Part shown: positions 16,865-26,519 of the stretch, in pieces
Numbering within the stretch: the stretch's first letter is position 1
How the letters are laid out: each line of letters begins with the position of its first letter
Assembly: GCF_000828675.1 (NCBI RefSeq)
Contig: NZ_AP014510.1
Span: forward strand, 434,001-498,000
DNA length: 64,000 bases
Reading direction: 5' to 3'
Source of the DNA: Thermotoga profunda AZM34c06
GTDB taxonomy: Bacteria > Thermotogota > Thermotogae > Thermotogales > DSM-5069
The notes under the pieces: model-generated
Database searches by the model: none
Seen by the model: the letters and a program-made list of their open reading frames with translations, nothing else
What the model was told of the DNA's origin: nothing
Position numbers and translations under genes: made by a program

Positions 16865-16897
16865 ATAAAAAAGGGCCTACCAGGCCCTTTTTATTTT
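16865..16897. terminator. Bidirectional intrinsic terminator
   Basis: 8-bp stem AAGGGCCT / AGGCCCTT with loop ACC, T-rich on the right for the plus operon and A-rich on the left for the minus ugp operon. It separates two convergent transport operons. Confidence 0.92.
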
Positions 16898-17721
16898 TCT
16901 TCTTTCATACTGAAGCCTTCCATAAATGTTTTTTGAAAGATGAGCAACATGATCAGAGGTGGTAACATTGCCATTATTGTTCCTGCCATTATTATGTTCC
17001 AGTCAGCGGCTTGTGCTTCAGATGCTAAGAGTATCTTTATGCCTATTTGTACTACTCTCATTTCCTTAGTAGTAGTTATCACAAGAGGCCAAAGGTATTC
17101 ATTCCATATGTAGTTGAATTCTATCAAAAATAAAGCTCCCATATTTGTCTTCGAAAGCGGGACAAGAATGTGCCAGAGAAATCTCATCGGTCCAGCACCA
17201 TCGATTCTCGCGGCATCGGCGAGAGATGATGGGACAGTGAGAAAAAGCTGTCTAAACAGGAGTGTACCAGTTGCACTTGCAAAGAACGGTATTGTCAATG
17301 CGTAATAAGTGTTAACCCATCCAAAGGTTTTCATCATGTCATATGTTGGAAGAAGTCTCACAGGTAATGGCAACATGTGGGTTATTAATATCAATCCAAA
17401 AAATAGATACTTACCTTTAAAGTCGCCAAAATAAGTAAAGGCAAAGGCTGCAAGAATTGAAAAACATATCTTTGCCACAGCAACTACGGTTGCGGTGAAA
17501 GCGCTGTTGAACATCAATCTACCCATGCCAGCATTTTTCCAAGCTTCCTTCATATTTTCAAACAAGTGACTGCTTGGTATGAATCTTGGTGGGTAACTGT
17601 AAGATTCTACCGAGTTTAATGTTGCCATAACGAATGCATAATACACCGGAAACATTACCAAAAGTGTCAGGATCGTCAGTGTTGTATATACTTGAGTTTT
17701 TTGCCTTTTGTAAGCCTTCAC
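16891..17721 (-). CDS. ugpE: Sugar ABC permease, UgpE/MalG type
   Basis: 276 residues from GTG 17721, preceded by AGGTGAT; ATG 17727 and GTG 17730 are in frame but overlap that site. Six predicted helices. The cytoplasmic EAA loop reads LADAARIDGAGPMRFLWHIL, near two thirds of the sequence. It pairs with UgpA to form the channel of an ABC importer for a glycerol-phosphate-like or sugar ligand. The reading end overlaps the terminator stem region. The ATPase (UgpC/MsmK) is not nearby and must be supplied by another locus. Confidence 0.88.
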   Translation of the reverse strand: MKAYKRQKTQVYTTLTILTLLVMFPVYYAFVMATLNSVESYSYPPRFIPSSHLFENMKEAWKNAGMGRLMFNSAFTATVVAVAKICFSILAAFAFTYFGDFKGKYLFFGLILITHMLPLPVRLLPTYDMMKTFGWVNTYYALTIPFFASATGTLLFRQLFLTVPSSLADAARIDGAGPMRFLWHILVPLSKTNMGALFLIEFNYIWNEYLWPLVITTTKEMRVVQIGIKILLASEAQAADWNIIMAGTIMAMLPPLIMLLIFQKTFMEGFSMKEEK

Positions 17722-17730
17722 GCACATCAC

Positions 17731-18612
17731 CTAACCATAGAAAACTCTTTGTTGGGTGTATCTGAATTGTAGGACAGTCAGTATCGTTACAAAGATAAAC
17801 AGCACAACGGACTGTGCTGACGCAAAACCAATATCTATAGCTATAAAACCATCCCTGTACAGTTTGTAAACCAGTACCTCAGTTGCATTACCAGGACCAC
17901 CTTTAGTCATGATATCGATCAAGCCGAAAACCTCGAAAAAAGCATAGAGCATATTCATTATGAGCAAAAAGAATGTCGTCGGCGAAAGTAAGGGCAAGGT
18001 CACTCTGATAAATCTTTTTATCCCATTCGCACCGTCTATCGCAGCCGCTTCCAGCAATTCATCTGGAACGGCTTGTAAACCCGCAAGATAAAATATGATG
18101 TTATATCCCATCATCTTCCACACAGCAGCGATAATGACAATAGCCAAAGCCAAATTTCCATCGTTCATCCAGTTGATTGTTTTTCCTGTGAGAAGTTTTA
18201 TCAGATAAACTACTGGACCTGTTGCTGGATTGAACATCAGAGCCCATACGGTGCCTGCAATCGCTGGAGAGATAGCATAAGTCCATATGAAAAAGGTTCT
18301 GTAAATCGTCATTCCACGGAGTTTTTGGTTAAGTAATGCTGCAACTATGACACAGAAAACAAGGCCAATCAGAACCACTGAACCCGCAAAGATCAACGTT
18401 CTTATCAAGCTATCAACATAGGCTGTTGAACTAAAGAGTCTTGAGAAATTTCCAAATCCCACAAAGATCCGACGATCACCAAAAGGTGATACTCTGAAAA
18501 AACTCTGGTATATTGAACGAATCGTTGGTATCAAAAAGAAGACCACAATTACCGCTATTGATGGTAAAAGAAGGATATATGGCATGATTCTATTTGGGAA
18601 TTTGCTGTGCAC
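17731..18612 (-). CDS. ugpA: Sugar ABC permease, UgpA/MalF type
   Basis: 293 residues, six helices, EAA loop ELLEAAAIDGANGIKRFIRV. Start GTG 18612 with a weak GGTGAT ribosome site. The N-terminus MPYILLLPSIAVIVVFFLIP is typical of UgpA-like subunits, and FGLIDIMTKGGPGNATEVLV is a strong family mark near the C-terminus. Lies directly before ugpE. Confidence 0.88.
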   Translation of the reverse strand: MHSKFPNRIMPYILLLPSIAVIVVFFLIPTIRSIYQSFFRVSPFGDRRIFVGFGNFSRLFSSTAYVDSLIRTLIFAGSVVLIGLVFCVIVAALLNQKLRGMTIYRTFFIWTYAISPAIAGTVWALMFNPATGPVVYLIKLLTGKTINWMNDGNLALAIVIIAAVWKMMGYNIIFYLAGLQAVPDELLEAAAIDGANGIKRFIRVTLPLLSPTTFFLLIMNMLYAFFEVFGLIDIMTKGGPGNATEVLVYKLYRDGFIAIDIGFASAQSVVLFIFVTILTVLQFRYTQQRVFYG

Positions 18613-18635
18613 TCAGATCACCATCCAAACTAAAT

Positions 18636-18659
18636 CAAAAAGGGGGCAAAAAGCCCCCT
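18636..18659 (-). terminator. Attenuator between ugpB and ugpA
   Basis: Stem AGGGGGC / GCCCCCT with a five-base loop; on the minus strand it is followed by TTTTTGA. It lies just after the ugpB stop and before ugpA, so it likely reduces permease synthesis relative to binding protein. Confidence 0.8.
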
Positions 18660-18664
18660 GTGAT

Positions 18665-19966
18665 TTATTTACCATACAGAGAGATGTAATCTTTAAGAAT
18701 CTGGTTACATTGTTTTGCCGCGTCATCGAGTATTGATTTTGCTACTTTTTCAATATCTGGTCCTTTGTATTGCAATGCTTTCTCAAATGCAGAATCTACA
18801 ACATCTCTTATTGCTACGAAATTGCCCAATCTCACACCCTGAGATTCAGGTCTGTTGATTCCACTCAAAATCTGTAAGAAAGCAGTTAGGTGATTTGGAT
18901 GTTCTGAAAACCAACCTTCATCGAGAAGTCCTTTTAAAGCACTATTGCTTGTTGGGAAATAGCCTGTTGACTTGTGCCATTTTTGAGAGACCTCTGGTTT
19001 TGCAACGTATTTCAAGAACTCCCAAACTGCTTTGTAATCATCTTTTGGTTTTCCTTTCATGACCCAAAGAGTTGCACCACCAATAACAGAATTTCCCTTT
19101 GGATATCCTGGGATTCTCGGTAGGAAAGTCGTACCGACTTTAAAGTTGGCTTTACTTTCTATAGAGCCAACCGAAGATGTGGATTGAATCAACATTGCCA
19201 CTTGACCTGCCAAAAATGCATTGTTGGCATTGTACTCCCTTCCACCATAAACAAGAACGCCATTTTGCGCCCATCTAATCCATTCACTGAAGACTTTAAC
19301 ACCAAAATCTTTGTTGAAATAAACCTCGCTTGCCTTTGCTTTTCTCCCATTTTCGTTATTCGCATAGAATTGTGCATGAAGCGCGTGCATTTGTTCGAAA
19401 ACCCATGCAGGCCATCCAAAGGCGATTCCGCCTAAGGCAGCCTTTGATTCAACTATTTTCTTTCCATATTCGAAGACTTCATCAAAGGTTGTTGGGGGTT
19501 TATTGGGATCAAGACCAGCCTTCTGGAAGATATCTTTGTTGTAGTATAGAATAGCTGTGGATGAATTGAATGGCATTGAATAGAGTTTTCCATCAACGGA
19601 ATAATAATTTAGAATGGGTACCACTATATCTCCCCAGTCAAAATCTGGTTCCGCAAGCTCAAAAACTGGCACAATAGCACCACTGTCAAGCATTGTCTGA
19701 AGGCCAACTTCGTATACTTGAACTATGTGTGGTTGTGTATTGTTTCTGTAAGCTGCAATGGCTTTGGTGAGAGTTTCAGCATAGCTTCCTGTGAATACCG
19801 CGACAACTTCGATATCTGGATGAGTTGCATTGAAGTCTTTCACGATTTGTTCAAGAGCCGTGAGGTTTGCTCCACTCATAGCATGCCAAAGTGTTATGGT
19901 TGTTTTAGCGAGTGTGAGACTAAAAAGGGTGGCTAAAGATACAATTATCAAAACCAACCGCTTCAT
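18665..19966 (-). CDS. ugpB: UgpB-like extracellular substrate-binding protein
   Basis: 433 residues with a non-lipoprotein signal peptide (MKRLVLIIVSLATLFSLTLA). The mature start TTITLWHAMSGANLTALEQI and the later GNSVIGGATLWVMKG are marks of the UgpB (glycerol-3-phosphate) group of family 1 binding proteins; SSVGSIESKANF matches the ligand loop. Substrate is probably glycerol-3-phosphate or a glycerophosphodiester, but family 1 members also bind oligosaccharides. GGGGGTG precedes ATG 19966. First gene of the ugpBAE operon. Confidence 0.85.
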   Translation of the reverse strand: MKRLVLIIVSLATLFSLTLAKTTITLWHAMSGANLTALEQIVKDFNATHPDIEVVAVFTGSYAETLTKAIAAYRNNTQPHIVQVYEVGLQTMLDSGAIVPVFELAEPDFDWGDIVVPILNYYSVDGKLYSMPFNSSTAILYYNKDIFQKAGLDPNKPPTTFDEVFEYGKKIVESKAALGGIAFGWPAWVFEQMHALHAQFYANNENGRKAKASEVYFNKDFGVKVFSEWIRWAQNGVLVYGGREYNANNAFLAGQVAMLIQSTSSVGSIESKANFKVGTTFLPRIPGYPKGNSVIGGATLWVMKGKPKDDYKAVWEFLKYVAKPEVSQKWHKSTGYFPTSNSALKGLLDEGWFSEHPNHLTAFLQILSGINRPESQGVRLGNFVAIRDVVDSAFEKALQYKGPDIEKVAKSILDDAAKQCNQILKDYISLYGK

Positions 19967-20001
19967 ACCTACACCCCCTGCTCGGATTTTGTGACATCTC
20001 T

Positions 20002-20031
20002 ATTTTACATTTTTCTTTTTGATGAAATCAA
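20002..20031 (-). promoter_or_regulatory. Promoter of ugpBAE
   Basis: On the minus strand TTGATT (20026-20031) and TAAAAT (20002-20007) are 18 bases apart, about 35 bases before the ugpB start. Confidence 0.55.
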
Positions 20032-20060
20032 GGTATCTTGCGTGTATCCCAAAACAACTA

Positions 20061-20088
20061 AAAAAACAGGAGAAATAACCTCTCCTGT
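20061..20088 (-). terminator. Intrinsic terminator ending the xylan-xylose operon
   Basis: 8-bp stem ACAGGAGA / TCTCCTGT; read on the minus strand it is followed by TTTTTTA. It lies about 450 bases after the xylB stop, so the transcript includes the stretch 20093-20540. Confidence 0.85.
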
Positions 20089-20192
20089 GGGGGAATAATC
20101 ATATTATTTTTTTATCCAAGAACATCTTGAAAAAGATCTAAAGATGGCATATTTGTTTGATCTTTTGCATATAGTTTTTTAAACGAGTATTT

Positions 20193-20531
20193 TCATAGAA
20201 TCATTTGATTGGAAAACAAAAAACATCTGTCTTTTTCATATTCAGTTTTATCAATCCAAGCAAAGATGACCCAAGAGATTAGACCTATGGCAATATACGA
20301 TGGGGTATTTTCCCAGGATCCTGGTTGGCGCCTTCCATTATATAGTATACGATGTTACATCCTTAACAATACAATCCCTTTGCCCTTGTATTGTGATTTT
20401 GATATAAAAACTCTATGTTCTTTCAGTATCCATCTTTGTCTTGGAACTTTGTTGAGTATAACTTTTGGTGGATTTGTTTTTGTGATTTTAACTGGTTTTT
20501 TTGCTTTTACCTACTTTTGATTTTGGAACAA
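20193..20531 (-). pseudogene. Possible decayed small gene downstream of xylB
   Basis: The 450 bases between xylB and the terminator hold no intact gene. One minus-strand frame is open from a TTG at about 20531 to a TGA at 20193-20195, interrupted by TAG (20511-20513) and TAA (20355-20357). The translated pieces look protein-like: a basic stretch (PPKVILNKVPRQRWILKEH) and, after the second stop, SYIAIGLISWVIFAWID, a good single membrane helix, followed by a charged tail. No ribosome site was seen. A plus-strand frame of 103 codons (20209-20520, TTG start, no ribosome site) overlaps it and is probably chance. Either reading is weak. Confidence 0.25.
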
Positions 20532-20540
20532 TCATAGGAT

Positions 20541-22025
20541 CTAAAAGTTTTCTAAAAAGAGATCTTTCAATCTTTGATAGAGCTTTTTGTATTTATCATA
20601 AAGTTTTTGATACCTCTCGTTGTTTTCACCGGAAGGCACAGTGATATCCTTTACTTTGAACCAATCTTTAGAGACCTTGATGGGATTTTTACCCGTAAAA
20701 CCAGAAAAGGCAAGAATCGCTGCACCATAAGAAGCGCCCTCATTGACAAGGGGTCTTTGTATCTCAGATCCTAATATATCTGCCAAAATGGCAACCCAAA
20801 TGTCACTTTTTGCTCCCCCACCTGCTATTCTTATGTTTTTTACAGGGACATCAAGTTCTTTGATTATTTCAAAAGAGTCTTTTATACCACAAGCCACTCC
20901 TTCAAAGATAGCTCTAACCAAATCCCATTTGTTGTTATATGAGGATAATCCAAAGAAAACACCGCGTGCATTTGGGTCTTTATGGGGAGTTCTCTCGCCA
21001 TTCAGATAGGGTAAGAAGATAACACCATTTGAACCAACAGGAACTTTATTCACTTCTCGATTTATAGTTTCATAGTCTTCGATCAGGAACTTTTCTTTGA
21101 ACCATTCTAAAGAATAAGTTGCACAGAGCATTACTCCCATGTGGTATTTTGTCTGAGGTATGGTGTGAACAAAGAAGTGAACCCTACCTTTTGGGTCGGG
21201 TTTATCTGCAAGCGTCGGAGCAACGACTGTTCCAGATGTTCCCAAACTTATCATCACATCACCTGGGGTAGTTACACAAACACCAAGTGCCGCACATGCA
21301 TTATCTGCACCACCAGCGACGATCAAAGTTTTTTCATCTAAATCCAATTCACGGGCAATTTGTTTCTTGATCGTTCCGATTATCGAATGTGAATTGACTA
21401 TCTTTGGAAGTAGTGTCATTGAGATGCCAAATGTATTCAAGATATATTGACTCCAGTTCATGCTGTAGATGTCGTACATTACTGTTCCTGATGCATCCGA
21501 ATGTTCTGTTGCAAATTCACCAGTGAGCATATAATTTATAAAATCCTTTGGTAGCAGAATTTTATCGATCTTACCGTATATCTCACCTTCATTTTCCTTA
21601 ATCCAATAAAGCTTCGGCAAGGTGAATCCAGTTAGAATAGGGTTTGCCAGAACCTTCAAAACCTCTTCTTCTCCACCAAGTATGTTGGTTATTTTTTTAC
21701 ACTGCTCAGATGTTCTTTGATCATTCCACAATATGGCATTTCTCAGAATCTTTCCGCTTTTGTCAATAGCTACTAAACTGTGCATTTGACCACTTGTTGA
21801 TATTGCGCAAATTGTTCCATTTAACTGTCTTGCTTTCTGTGAGAGTTTTTTGATCACATTTTTTGTGGCATTCCACCATTCAAGGGGATCTTGTTCGGAC
21901 CAACCGGGTTTTGGAGTTTGCAAAGTGAGTTTTTCATTCTCAATGGTGTATATTTTTCCGTGTTCGTCTGTCAAGATACCTTTAATTCCTGTGGTACCGA
22001 GGTCTAATCCAGCAAAAAAATCCAT
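20541..22025 (-). CDS. xylB: Xylulokinase
   Basis: 494 residues, FGGY family. N-terminal phosphate loop FAGLDLGTTGIKG, then the xylulokinase marks SGQMHSLVAID, NAILWNDQRT, LPKDFINYMLTG and TEHSDASGTVMYD; the second domain has VAGGADNACAALG and MISLGTSGTV. It phosphorylates D-xylulose to xylulose 5-phosphate for the pentose phosphate pathway. AGGAGGG lies before ATG 22025. Last intact gene of the xylan operon, 12 bases after the ROK regulator. No xylA in the window. Confidence 0.95.
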   Translation of the reverse strand: MDFFAGLDLGTTGIKGILTDEHGKIYTIENEKLTLQTPKPGWSEQDPLEWWNATKNVIKKLSQKARQLNGTICAISTSGQMHSLVAIDKSGKILRNAILWNDQRTSEQCKKITNILGGEEEVLKVLANPILTGFTLPKLYWIKENEGEIYGKIDKILLPKDFINYMLTGEFATEHSDASGTVMYDIYSMNWSQYILNTFGISMTLLPKIVNSHSIIGTIKKQIARELDLDEKTLIVAGGADNACAALGVCVTTPGDVMISLGTSGTVVAPTLADKPDPKGRVHFFVHTIPQTKYHMGVMLCATYSLEWFKEKFLIEDYETINREVNKVPVGSNGVIFLPYLNGERTPHKDPNARGVFFGLSSYNNKWDLVRAIFEGVACGIKDSFEIIKELDVPVKNIRIAGGGAKSDIWVAILADILGSEIQRPLVNEGASYGAAILAFSGFTGKNPIKVSKDWFKVKDITVPSGENNERYQKLYDKYKKLYQRLKDLFLENF

Positions 22026-22037
22026 TTGAAAACCCTC

Positions 22038-23174
22038 CTATTTGACCTTTTCAATGATATCTTCTATCGCTAAAACAGCTGCACCCACAAGGTTTGAGCT
22101 CACAGTCTCAAAAATCGTTGGTCTGATCCTAAGTTGTCTTGTGGCATCTCTGAGTGCTCTTTTTTTGACTTCTTCTTCTATGGAGTTATAGAAATATTCA
22201 CCCAAGTCCTGTACCTCACCGCCAAGAATTATTAACTGTGGATTTATGATATTCACTATATTTACGATTCCAATAGCGATATTTTTTGCAAAATCTTCGA
22301 GAATTTTCCTGCTGTCTTTTTTTCTTTTCAATGAGCTGAATTTTTCTATTGCATTCTTTCCTTGTAATTCCCCTTGGTAACTTTTTATCGCCCAGTTAAT
22401 TGACGCAACAAGCTCCCAGCATCCTTCATTAGAGCAATGGCATTTTTTATCTGAGCGTATATCGACTGTCATATGCCCTGCTTCGCCTGCTGTAAAGGAT
22501 GGTCCTCGATATATTTTTCCATCTAAAAGTACACCTGTTCCAACACCTTCTCTGATCACTATGAAAACAGCTTCTTTGACTTCTTTTAAATCCTTTGAAT
22601 GATATTTTTCAGCCATCATTGACAGATTAGCTTCATTGTCTGCGAGAATTGGTATATCTACATCCAGGAATTCATTTATTGATATATCTTGCCAGTGAAG
22701 GTTAGGAGCCAAGAGAATTCTATTTTCAACCATATTTACCATACCGGGTATGGAGAAAGAAATTCTTGTTATCTTGCGCTCTTTTTGCATTTTGCTATAT
22801 ATCTCTTTTACCTTTTTGAAAAACTCTTTGGGATGTTTTGGTGTCTCAAAAGATCCACCTAAGTCAACCTTGCCATCGAAATAACCCAAACCAAATGTGG
22901 TTACATTCACACCAAGATCAAAGACAAGGCTTACAGAGGCATTTTTATTCAAGTCGAGCAACATCCTTCTTCGACCTGGGGAGTTCTTTCCAATTGTGCC
23001 TTTTTCTCTTATATAACCATCGTCGATCAGTTCTTTGGTTAATCTCGTGACACTACTTGGTGTTAGATCAGTGATGATAGATATCTCAGCACGCGAAATG
23101 GGATGATTCTCATGTATGAGTTTAAGTATATTTTGCTTGTTTAAAACTTTTATCCTTGGTGAGTTATATTTCAA
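22038..23174 (-). CDS. xylR: ROK-family regulator, XylR-like
   Basis: 378 residues. N-terminal winged helix (NKQNILKLIHENHPISRAE, TDLTPSSVTRLTKELIDDGY, then SPGRRRMLLDLN) followed by a ROK domain with VFDLGVNVTTFGLG, a zinc site GHMTVDIR...CHCSNEGCWE and IINPQLIILGGEV. TTG start with AAGGAGGG. Context, between acetyl-xylan esterase and xylulokinase, indicates a xylose-responsive repressor of this operon. The zinc motif has Ser where CxCG is usual. Confidence 0.9.
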   Translation of the reverse strand: MKYNSPRIKVLNKQNILKLIHENHPISRAEISIITDLTPSSVTRLTKELIDDGYIREKGTIGKNSPGRRRMLLDLNKNASVSLVFDLGVNVTTFGLGYFDGKVDLGGSFETPKHPKEFFKKVKEIYSKMQKERKITRISFSIPGMVNMVENRILLAPNLHWQDISINEFLDVDIPILADNEANLSMMAEKYHSKDLKEVKEAVFIVIREGVGTGVLLDGKIYRGPSFTAGEAGHMTVDIRSDKKCHCSNEGCWELVASINWAIKSYQGELQGKNAIEKFSSLKRKKDSRKILEDFAKNIAIGIVNIVNIINPQLIILGGEVQDLGEYFYNSIEEEVKKRALRDATRQLRIRPTIFETVSSNLVGAAVLAIEDIIEKVK

Positions 23175-23199
23175 CGGCTTTTCCCTCCTTAAGTAGGAT

Positions 23200-24186
23200 T
23201 CATCTTTTCATGGAGACTGTTGTTTTAACGAACTTCAATTTTTCCAATATATGGAAAGAACTACCTCCCTCATGACCATTGTATGGATAGATTTTAATAT
23301 CTTTTTCGCCTGCATAGTGATTGTAAGCAGCAAAAATTGTTGATGGTGGACAGATATCGTCCATAAGTGCTACTGAAAACAAAGCAGGGCATTTCGCACG
23401 AACTGCAAAATTAATGCCATCGAAATAAGAGAGGGTTTTGAATACTGTTTCGATTTTGTCAATATGAATTTTGCAATATCTTGCGATTTCTGCATAAGGC
23501 ATCGAATCTGTTATCTGAACTGCTCTTTTATAATGGCATAAAAAAGGAACATCACAGAGTAAGGCTTTGATTTTCGAAGACAATGCACTCACAGCCAAAG
23601 CTATTCCTCCGCCTTGACTTGCACCACAAGAGATTATCATCTGTGAATCTATTTGTGGAAGAGAGCTAACGGCCTCAACAGCCATAAAGGCATCCATGAA
23701 CACTCTTCTGTAATAAAAGGTTTCTGGGCTCATTATGCCTTTAGTCATAAAGCCTGGATACTGTGGATCTGACGGGTAATCTTCTTCATAATCTGGTGTA
23801 TCACCCTTCAACCAGTTGCTACCTTGCCCTCTTGTATCCATTACAAAGTGCGCATACCCTGCTGCACTCCAGAGCAACCAGTCGAATGGAAATCCTCTTC
23901 CACCTCCATAACCAACAAATTCAACTATACAGGGTAATTTTCCATTTCTGAGCTTTGGCAAAATCAACCATCCTTTTATTTTTTGTCCTTTGTAACCAGA
24001 GAAAGTCACATCGAAAACCTCAACGTTCTGTAAATAAAAATCTACTTTCTCAAGATTTGGTTCTTGGAAATACCTCCTTGTTTCATGAATCGTTTGTTTC
24101 CAGAAATCATCGAAATCTTTTTCTTCGTATCTTTGCGGCAAATATTTTTTAAGATCTTCCAATGGCATATCAAAATAAACCATCAT
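23200..24186 (-). CDS. axeA: Acetyl-xylan esterase / cephalosporin-C deacetylase, CE7
   Basis: 328 residues, an alpha/beta hydrolase that removes acetyl groups from xylo-oligosaccharides. The catalytic triad is visible: Ser190 in GASQGGG, Asp276 in LMDDICPP and His305 in PYNGHEGG. The CE7 marks RGQGSNW (oxyanion region) and the [14 protein letters not shown] helix are present. Spacing of the triad fits the T. maritima enzyme TM0077 as I recall it, offset by two. It overlaps the GH3 gene by four bases (ATGA). No signal peptide, so it acts inside the cell on imported oligosaccharides. Confidence 0.95.
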   Translation of the reverse strand: MMVYFDMPLEDLKKYLPQRYEEKDFDDFWKQTIHETRRYFQEPNLEKVDFYLQNVEVFDVTFSGYKGQKIKGWLILPKLRNGKLPCIVEFVGYGGGRGFPFDWLLWSAAGYAHFVMDTRGQGSNWLKGDTPDYEEDYPSDPQYPGFMTKGIMSPETFYYRRVFMDAFMAVEAVSSLPQIDSQMIISCGASQGGGIALAVSALSSKIKALLCDVPFLCHYKRAVQITDSMPYAEIARYCKIHIDKIETVFKTLSYFDGINFAVRAKCPALFSVALMDDICPPSTIFAAYNHYAGEKDIKIYPYNGHEGGSSFHILEKLKFVKTTVSMKR

Positions 24187-26519
24187 ATTACCTCCACATC
24201 GCTAAAGAATTTTCTGAGATCTCCAAGTTCTCTTTTCTCCCCTATGACTTCAAACTCTCCAGAACATCTTATGTCGTCTGAAGAGCTTCCTATCATAGCT
24301 TTAAAAACACCAGGTTCAACGACCAATTTCATATCTCTGTCGTAATAAGCAAGCATATCGGTATGAATTTTGAAAATGATTGTTTTGCTTTCTTTTGGTT
24401 TGAGCGTAATTCTTTTGAAACCCTTCAATTCCTTTAAAGGTCTTGTGACAGATGTATGTTCTCTTGTCAAATATAATTGAACTACCTCATCACCTTCTAC
24501 CTCACCAGAATTTTTCACATCGATTTTTATTGTCACTTGTCCAGCTGATGGGACTTTCTGTGGTTCTATGACGAGATTTGAAAATTCAAATGTAGTATAT
24601 GAAAGGCCGTGACCAAAGCTGAACAATGGTTCCACAGATTCATCAACGTAATCTTTATGCCAATGCGATCTACCTCCTGAGGGTTTCACGTCGTGGTGAA
24701 CAGGAATCTGTCCAGCACTCCTTGGAAAACTTATTGGTAATTTTCCACCTGGATTGACTTTTCCAAATAGGACATCAACCAGTGCCTTGCCTCCTACTTC
24801 ACCAGGCAGCCACATTTCGATTATTGCGTTCACTTTGTTCACTATGTTTTTCAACGAGTATGGTCTACCAGTCACAAGAACCAAGATTATTGGTTTGTCA
24901 AGTTTTGCGATTTCAAGAATCAATTCTTCTTGAACGCCTGGCAGTTTCAGGTTAGCACTATCCCTTGATTCGCCACTTGTGCAATCTTTGGTTAAACCTG
25001 ATTTATCTCCAACAACCACAATAGCAACGTCTGCGTTTTCTACCGTACGCAGTGCCTCTAAAAAACCACTGGTAGAATTGTCTGTAACATCACATCCCAT
25101 AGCGTACGTAAATGTTATGCCTTCAGTTTTCATGGAATCGAGTATACTTGGTATTTTTTCGATGTTCTCATTGACAATTTTTTCCACATCCTTGAGATTG
25201 AATTTTGGCATATTGAAAGTCGTTTGATTGATGTTATCGAGCAACACTTTTATGTGAGCCAGGTATGCATAATCTCCCAGAAAATTTCTTACCTGAGATG
25301 CACTCGGACCTAAGAGGGCTATTTTCACATCTTTTTTCAATGGGAGAATACCGTCATTTTTGAGCAATACGATCGACTTTCTTGCTATTTCAACTGCTAT
25401 ACTATAGTGTTTTTTCAGTTCGACTTTTTCTGTATCGACATAAGGTTTATCGAACAACCCGAGTATGAACTTTATTTGCAATACCCTTGATACAGCTTGA
25501 TCAATGGCACTTTCCGATATGAATCCTTGTTCAACCAATTCCTTCAGAGTCGCGTAACAATCTGTCTTTGGCAATTCAATATCGATACCAGCTTGCAAGG
25601 CGTATTTTGCTGCCTCTTTTTTGTCTTTCGCTAATCTATGGTATTCTCTGAGCATATCTATTGCAAAATAATCCGACACGACTATGCCATTGAACCCCCA
25701 ATGCTTTCTCAATGTATCGGTGAAAAGTTCTTTTGAAGAAGCACAAGGAATGCCATCTATTTCACTGTATGAATTCATAATGGATAGAACTTTTGCCTCT
25801 TTTACCGCTGCCTCAAACGGAAACATGAATATCTCTCTGATTTCTCTTGGAGGGATATTACTCGGTGCCCAATTCTTTCCACCTTCAGATGCACCATATC
25901 CTACGAAATGTTTTGCAGTCGCTATTACACCTTTTTTGATGTCTTCACCTTGGAGGCCTTTGATATATGAAACACCCATTTTCGCAACAAGATAAGCAGA
26001 TTCTCCAAAACTTTCTTCCGTCCTTCCCCATCTGGGATCTCTAACAACATCAAGGACAGGGGCTAAACCTTGATGAATTCCCATATTTCTCATATCATTT
26101 CTGATAGTACTCGTCATCTTTTCGATCAATTCCGGATCCCATGTGCTTGCCATCGCTATGGGTTGTGGAAAATTAGTCGCACCAAGTCCCATATAGCCAC
26201 TCAAACACTCTTCATGCATGATGGCAGGTATACCGAGTCTTGTTTGCTCAATCAAATATCTCTGTACCTGATTGACCAATTTTGCAACTTCCTTTGCAGA
26301 TAGATTAGTAGCACCACCAGGTCTTGTGATATGTCCTATACCGTTTTTCAGTAAAGCTTCTGCTCTTTCACTTGAAAAATTTCCTTGATCATCTAACAAT
26401 TCATAACTCCAAATCGAACCCAATTGGGCAATCTTTTCATCGAGGTTCATTCGCGACAAAAGGTCTTCCACTCTCGATGAAATTGGTATATCTGGATTTT
26501 TGTAAGGTGGAACTGTCAT
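24183..26519 (-). CDS. GH3 beta-xylosidase/beta-glucosidase
   Basis: 778 residues. GH3 N-terminal barrel ([44 protein letters not shown]), with the nucleophile Asp283 in [13 protein letters not shown]; middle alpha/beta domain ([39 protein letters not shown]); C-terminal fibronectin-like domain ([17 protein letters not shown]). No signal peptide: a cytosolic enzyme releasing xylose (or glucose) from imported oligosaccharides. Operon context favours beta-xylosidase. It shares ATGA with the preceding ATPase gene and with the esterase gene after it. Confidence 0.93.
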   Translation of the reverse strand: MTVPPYKNPDIPISSRVEDLLSRMNLDEKIAQLGSIWSYELLDDQGNFSSERAEALLKNGIGHITRPGGATNLSAKEVAKLVNQVQRYLIEQTRLGIPAIMHEECLSGYMGLGATNFPQPIAMASTWDPELIEKMTSTIRNDMRNMGIHQGLAPVLDVVRDPRWGRTEESFGESAYLVAKMGVSYIKGLQGEDIKKGVIATAKHFVGYGASEGGKNWAPSNIPPREIREIFMFPFEAAVKEAKVLSIMNSYSEIDGIPCASSKELFTDTLRKHWGFNGIVVSDYFAIDMLREYHRLAKDKKEAAKYALQAGIDIELPKTDCYATLKELVEQGFISESAIDQAVSRVLQIKFILGLFDKPYVDTEKVELKKHYSIAVEIARKSIVLLKNDGILPLKKDVKIALLGPSASQVRNFLGDYAYLAHIKVLLDNINQTTFNMPKFNLKDVEKIVNENIEKIPSILDSMKTEGITFTYAMGCDVTDNSTSGFLEALRTVENADVAIVVVGDKSGLTKDCTSGESRDSANLKLPGVQEELILEIAKLDKPIILVLVTGRPYSLKNIVNKVNAIIEMWLPGEVGGKALVDVLFGKVNPGGKLPISFPRSAGQIPVHHDVKPSGGRSHWHKDYVDESVEPLFSFGHGLSYTTFEFSNLVIEPQKVPSAGQVTIKIDVKNSGEVEGDEVVQLYLTREHTSVTRPLKELKGFKRITLKPKESKTIIFKIHTDMLAYYDRDMKLVVEPGVFKAMIGSSSDDIRCSGEFEVIGEKRELGDLRKFFSDVEVI

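Noticed and set aside
20209-20520. Plus-strand frame of 103 codons with a hydrophobic end
   Set aside because: It has a TTG start without any ribosome site, no recognisable pattern, and overlaps a minus-strand frame that reads more like protein.
20193-20531. Stop codons at 20355 and 20511 considered as recoded (readthrough)
   Set aside because: Two different stops (TAG, TAA), no ribosome site and no suppressor element; decay or chance is simpler.
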